9,427 nt of DNA, from contig JAJYGO010000351.1 in assembly GCA_021785115.1 (NCBI GenBank), forward strand, positions 1 to 9,427, in the 5' to 3' direction. The notes beneath the pieces are model-generated. The model was not told the origin of the DNA, ran no database searches, and was given only the letters and a program-made list of their open reading frames with translations. This document shows, one piece after another, positions 6,368 through 9,427 of this stretch. The DNA is from Chloroflexota bacterium. Lineage in GTDB: Bacteria; Chloroflexota; Limnocylindria; Limnocylindrales; CSP1-4. Positions within the stretch are counted from its first letter, which is position 1. Every line of letters begins with the position of its first letter. The position numbers and the translations under genes are program-made.

Positions 6368-6921
6368 GCAGCCAGGCCCTGGCCGCCACGGAACCGAAGA
6401 TGGCGCGCGCCGTCGACGTCATGGTGCGGGACTTCCAGGCGGTGCGAACTGGCCGCGCCTCGACCGCGCTCGTCGAGCGGCTGACGGTGGAGTACTACGG
6501 GAACCCGACGCCGCTCAACCAGCTCGCCGGCATCAGCGTTCCCGAGTCGCACTCGATCGTGATCCAGCCCTGGGATCGCGCCGCGCTCGGTGCCATCGAG
6601 AAGGCGATCCAGAAGAGCGACCTGGGCCTGACGCCGAACGTCGACGGATCCGTCGTGCGGCTCAACATCCCGCAGCTCACCGAGGAGCGGCGGCGCGACC
6701 TCGTCAAGCAGGTGCACCGGCGCATGGAGGAGGCGAGGGTCGAGATCCGCAACCTCCGCCGCGAGGCCGCCGAGGAGATCAAGCGCGAGGAGCGCGACGG
6801 CGAGATCAGCGCCGATGAGGGCCGCCGCGAGCTCGAGCAGCTCCAGAAGCTGACGGACCGGTTCGTCGAGGAAGTCGACCGGCACGGCAAGGCGAAGGAG
6901 CAGGAGGTCCTCGCCGTCTAG
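6364..6921 (+). CDS. frr: Ribosome recycling factor
   Basis: RRF, with EF-G, splits the post-termination ribosome so that its subunits can be reused. The 185-residue length is standard. Family blocks are visible: [10 protein letters not shown] (24-33), [20 protein letters not shown], a central domain ending near [38 protein letters not shown], and a C-terminal helix with EELDRLTD-like [14 protein letters not shown]. Domain I is the three-helix bundle and domain II the small beta domain inserted at about 31-104. The ATG start forms an ATGA overlap with pyrH and is preceded by GGAGGTG (6350-6356) at 7 nt. Unlike most genes here, it therefore has both coupling and a good Shine-Dalgarno. The TAG stop is immediately followed by the uppS ATG. 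Confidence 0.97.
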   Translation: MSSQALAATEPKMARAVDVMVRDFQAVRTGRASTALVERLTVEYYGNPTPLNQLAGISVPESHSIVIQPWDRAALGAIEKAIQKSDLGLTPNVDGSVVRLNIPQLTEERRRDLVKQVHRRMEEARVEIRNLRREAAEEIKREERDGEISADEGRRELEQLQKLTDRFVEEVDRHGKAKEQEVLAV

Positions 6922-7614
6922 ATGGAGGCGCCCGCCGTCCCTCGCCACGTGGCGATCATCATGGACGGCAACCGCCGCTGGGCCCGCGCGCACGGCGTGA
7001 GCGAGACCGAAGGGCATGCCGCCGGGGTCCGGGCGATCCGGCCGCTGCTGTACCGCGCCGTGGAGCGCGGCGTCGGCGTCCTCTCGATCTACGCGTTCAG
7101 CCGCGAGAACTGGGGCCGCTCAGCGGAGGAGGTCGCGGCGCTCTTCGACCTGCTGCGCTCGGCGATCCGTGAGGAGACGGCGGAGCTCCGGACGCAGGGG
7201 GTCGAGGTTCGGCTGCTCGGCCGGCTCGCGGAGCTGCCCGAGGAGACGCGTCGCTCGATCGTCGAGGGCCTCGAGGCGACGCGCGGGGGGCGGAGGCTCC
7301 TGCTCAACGTCGCGTTCAACTACTCGGGCCGTTCCGAGATCGTCGACGCGGTGCGCCGGGCGATGGCCGACGGGCTGGCGCCCCAGCAGGTGGACGAGGA
7401 CGCGATCGAGGCCCGACTGTACACGGCGGGCGTTCCCGACCCCGACCTGCTCATCCGCACGGCCGGGGAGTCGCGACTGAGCAACTTCCTGATCTGGCAG
7501 GCCGCCTACGCCGAGCTCTGCTTCTCCGAGCTCCTGTGGCCCGACTTCGGGCCCGACGCCTTCGACGAGGCGCTCGCCGAGTATGCCCGGCGGACGCGCC
7601 GCTTCGGGCGCTGA
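6922..7614 (+). CDS. uppS: Isoprenyl (undecaprenyl) diphosphate synthase, cis-type
   Basis: This cis-prenyltransferase extends farnesyl diphosphate with isopentenyl diphosphate to C55 undecaprenyl diphosphate, the lipid carrier for peptidoglycan and surface glycans. The 230-residue product has HVAIIMDGNRRWA (9-21) with the Mg2+-binding D15 and the substrate-loop Asn and Arg residues, GH at 31-32, YAFSRENWGR (57-66), NVAFNYSGRSEI (129-140), LLIRTAGESRLSNFLIWQAAYAEL (177-199) with R179, R185 and E198, and WPDF. All residues expected for catalysis are present. Chain length cannot be read from sequence with certainty, so a shorter or longer cis-polyprenyl product is possible. The ATG directly abuts the frr stop with no spacer and no independent Shine-Dalgarno outside frr. 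It sits beside cdsA and dxr, so precursor (MEP pathway) and carrier synthesis are in one operon. Confidence 0.95.
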   Translation: MEAPAVPRHVAIIMDGNRRWARAHGVSETEGHAAGVRAIRPLLYRAVERGVGVLSIYAFSRENWGRSAEEVAALFDLLRSAIREETAELRTQGVEVRLLGRLAELPEETRRSIVEGLEATRGGRRLLLNVAFNYSGRSEIVDAVRRAMADGLAPQQVDEDAIEARLYTAGVPDPDLLIRTAGESRLSNFLIWQAAYAELCFSELLWPDFGPDAFDEALAEYARRTRRFGR

Positions 7615-7618
7615 CGGC

Positions 7619-8476
7619 GTGCTCAGGCAGCGCCTGCTGAGCGCCGCGATCCTCGTCCCCGTCGTCGTCGCGATCTTCCTGCTGGGCCGGCCGTTCATCG
7701 ACGGCTTCCTCGTGGTGGTCGCGGCGCTGGCCGCGTGGGAGACGTTCGCGCTTTTGCGGCGCGCGCGGTACCGCGCGTTCCCGCTGTACGGCACGCTGCT
7801 GGCCGCGGCGCTCGTCGTGGCCGGGGCCGTGGTGCCGGCCCTGTGGCCCGCCGGGTCGGCCGGGCTCGCCGGGCCCGTGCTCGTCGCGGTGCCCGCGGTC
7901 GGGATCCTGCTCGCCGGCGCCGCCGCGCTGTGGGTGCCGGACCCGCGGGACGGGTTCGCGGCCTGGATCGGGACCTCGTTCGGCGCCGTCTACGTCGGGC
8001 TGCTCGCCTTCGCGCCGCTGCTGATGGCCATCGCCCCGCCGCTCGATTCCGGCGCGCTCCTCGGTGCGCTCGGCCCGGGCCGCGGATGGCTCCTCGTGCT
8101 GATCGCGGCCGTCTGGTCGTACGACTCGTTCGCCTACGCGTTCGGGCGCGCGTTCGGGCGCCGGCGCTTCCTCCAGCACGTGTCGCCGTCGAAGACGTAC
8201 GCGGGCCTCGCCGGCGGGCTCGCGGGGGCGGTGGTCGTGGCCGCGCTCGTGCTCGCCGGTCTCGGGCGGTCGCCGCTCGAGGGGATCCCCGTCGGGCTTC
8301 TCGTCGGCCTGTGCGCGCAGGCCGGCGACCTGGCGGAGTCGATGCTGAAGCGCGCGGCCGACGCGAAGGACTCGGGGCGGCTGATTCCCGGGCACGGTGG
8401 CATGCTCGATCGCGTGGATTCGTTCCTGTTCGCGGCGCCGGTGCTCGCCGCCTACGTCGCGCTCGCGCCGAGGTGA
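7619..8476 (+). CDS. cdsA: Phosphatidate cytidylyltransferase (CDP-diacylglycerol synthase)
   Basis: CdsA converts phosphatidic acid and CTP to CDP-diacylglycerol, the common precursor of anionic phospholipids, in the cytoplasmic membrane. The 285-residue product is strongly hydrophobic with about seven or eight Ala/Val/Leu-rich membrane segments. Near the C-terminus lies the complete family signature at 241-265 (SMLKRAADAKDSGRLIPGHGG-MLDR). It is preceded by DSFAYAFGRAFGRR and HVSPSKTYAG-GG, the other conserved cytoplasmic blocks. I chose GTG at 7619, 4 nt after the uppS stop, because MLRQRLLSAAILVPVV matches the usual CdsA N-terminus. An ATG at 7583, overlapping uppS by 32 bases, would add 12 residues and cannot be excluded. 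Neither start has a strong Shine-Dalgarno. The stop overlaps the dxr GTG (GTGA). Confidence 0.94.
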   Translation: MLRQRLLSAAILVPVVVAIFLLGRPFIDGFLVVVAALAAWETFALLRRARYRAFPLYGTLLAAALVVAGAVVPALWPAGSAGLAGPVLVAVPAVGILLAGAAALWVPDPRDGFAAWIGTSFGAVYVGLLAFAPLLMAIAPPLDSGALLGALGPGRGWLLVLIAAVWSYDSFAYAFGRAFGRRRFLQHVSPSKTYAGLAGGLAGAVVVAALVLAGLGRSPLEGIPVGLLVGLCAQAGDLAESMLKRAADAKDSGRLIPGHGGMLDRVDSFLFAAPVLAAYVALAPR

Positions 8477-9427
8477 CTCCGGCGACGCCCTCGGGACGCG
8501 GCGCCCCGATTCGCGCGGTCCTCCTCGGCTCGACGGGCTCGATCGGTCGCCAGACCGTCGACGTCCTGTCGCGGCTGCGCGACCGCTTCGAGGTCGTGGC
8601 GCTGGCAGCCGGCCGGGACCGGGAGACGCTCGAGGCGCAGGCCGCGGCGCTGCGGCCCGAAGTCGTCGCGCTCGTCGACCGCGACGCGCGCGCCGGTCTC
8701 CGGCTGCCGGACGGCGTGGCCCTGGACGACTCGCCGGACGCCCTCGTGCACCTCGCGGCCCGTCCGGACGTCGACCTTGTCGTCGTCGCGACGGGTGGCC
8801 TTGTCGGCCTTCGGCCCGTCCTCGCCGCGCTGCGCGCCGGGCACGTCGTCGCGACGGCGAACAAGGAGACGCTCGTCAGCGGGGGACACCTCGTGATGCC
8901 GCTCGCCCGTCGCCTCGCCGATGCCCACGATCCCGCTCCGGACGCCGCCCGGCGCCTGGCGTGGCTCCGGCCGATCGACTCCGAGCATTCCGCGATCTGG
9001 CAGTCGCTCGCGGGCGAAGGTCCGGCGACGATCGCCCGTATCTGGCTCACCGCGTCCGGCGGCCCGTTCCGGGCGCTGCCTGCGGCCGAATTCGCGCGCG
9101 TCACGCCCTCGATGGCCCTCGCGCACCCCACGTGGCGGATGGGCGCCAAGATCACGATCGATTCCGCAACGCTCATGAACAAGGGCCTGGAGGTCATCGA
9201 GGCGGACCGGCTGTACGATGTGGGCCTCGCGCGGATCTCCGTCGTCGTCCACCCCCAGAGCGTCATCCACTCGGCCGTGGAATTCGTCGACGGGTCCGTC
9301 AAAGCCCAACTCGGACTTCCCGACATGCGCATTCCCATCCAGTACGCACTCACGTTCCCCGATCGCGCGCCGTCACCGGCGCCGCGGCTCGGGCTCGACG
9401 AGCTCGGATCGCTCGCGTTCGAGGCGC
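8473..9427 (+). CDS. dxr: 1-deoxy-D-xylulose 5-phosphate reductoisomerase, N-terminal 318 codons (3' end outside window)
   Basis: DXR (IspC) rearranges and reduces DXP to 2-C-methyl-D-erythritol 4-phosphate with NADPH, the committed step of the MEP isoprenoid pathway. Translated from the GTG that overlaps the cdsA stop, the frame is open to the window end. It shows the NADPH-binding GSTGSIG (19-25) and NKE (130-132). The metal and substrate region DSEHSAIWQ (169-177) carries D169 and E171. ASGGPFR (194-200) and HPTWRMGAKITIDSATLMNKGLEVIEA (218-244) follow, with H218, N236, K237 and E240. HPQSVIHSAVEF and GLPDMRIPIQYAL are also typical. About 70-80 C-terminal residues should remain. A short Ala/Arg-rich stretch (about 150-165) precedes the DSEH motif. 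No start other than 8473 gives a full Rossmann strand with normal spacing. In many bacteria a site-2 protease gene (rseP) follows, which is a prediction for the next segment. Confidence 0.95.
   Translation, partial: MTPATPSGRGAPIRAVLLGSTGSIGRQTVDVLSRLRDRFEVVALAAGRDRETLEAQAAALRPEVVALVDRDARAGLRLPDGVALDDSPDALVHLAARPDVDLVVVATGGLVGLRPVLAALRAGHVVATANKETLVSGGHLVMPLARRLADAHDPAPDAARRLAWLRPIDSEHSAIWQSLAGEGPATIARIWLTASGGPFRALPAAEFARVTPSMALAHPTWRMGAKITIDSATLMNKGLEVIEADRLYDVGLARISVVVHPQSVIHSAVEFVDGSVKAQLGLPDMRIPIQYALTFPDRAPSPAPRLGLDELGSLAFEA

Noticed and set aside
7583..7618. ATG at 7583 as the start of cdsA
   Set aside because: It would add 12 residues unlike the family and overlap uppS by 32 bases. GTG at 7619 gives the typical N-terminus, though the choice is not certain.
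7695..9353. Minus-strand frame of about 550 residues opposite cdsA and dxr
   Set aside because: Arg/Ser/Pro-rich with no motif, whereas the plus strand carries complete CdsA and DXR signatures.

Overview
This window is a very GC-rich bacterial chromosome segment made almost entirely of conserved housekeeping genes. Most third codon positions are G or C, GTG starts are common (rplS, yraN, pyrH, cdsA, dxr), and genes are packed with 4-base GTGA or ATGA overlaps. The order frr-uppS-cdsA-dxr behind rpsB-tsf-pyrH, together with trmD-rplS-rnhB-yraN, rules out a typical actinobacterial layout, where uppS is usually elsewhere. It fits a high-GC member of Chloroflexota (for example the Limnocylindria side) best. 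That assignment is inference from gene order and base composition only.

Left block, plus strand (1-2397). The 3' part of trmD (tRNA m1G37 methyltransferase) ends inside the first of two nearly identical 115-bp tandem repeats. A 297-base intergenic region follows, then an extended -10 promoter and rplS (ribosomal protein L19). A possible 11-codon leader ORF overlaps the rplS start. Next comes rnhB (RNase HII) behind a promoter that would give an almost leaderless mRNA. yraN (UPF0102 nuclease-like protein) is coupled to rnhB by a GTGA overlap.

Middle. A complete M20-family zinc amidohydrolase/peptidase gene lies on the minus strand (2406-3566) and converges on yraN with only 8 bases between them. 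Upstream of it is a 459-base divergent region. This holds a 20-bp interrupted palindrome, an array of about seven 15-bp direct repeats running into an extended -10 promoter, and a leader of about 140 nt with three stem-loops and a perfect Shine-Dalgarno, which serves rpsB.

Right block, plus strand (4026 to the end). It reads rpsB (S2, with an acidic C-terminal extension), tsf (short-form EF-Ts), pyrH (UMP kinase), frr (ribosome recycling factor), uppS (undecaprenyl diphosphate synthase), cdsA (CDP-diacylglycerol synthase) and the first 318 codons of dxr (DXP reductoisomerase), cut by the window end. From tsf onward the genes touch or overlap, so this looks like one transcript. It links translation, pyrimidine nucleotide supply, the isoprenoid (MEP) pathway, the cell-wall lipid carrier and phospholipid precursors.

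I see no mobile element, CRISPR array, tRNA or rRNA. The genes themselves are ordinary. The interesting material is regulatory or structural: the 115-bp duplication that supplies the end of TrmD, the 15-bp repeat array at the rpsB promoter, the structured rpsB leader, the possible rplS leader peptide, and an RNase HII that has lost the usual GRG motif.
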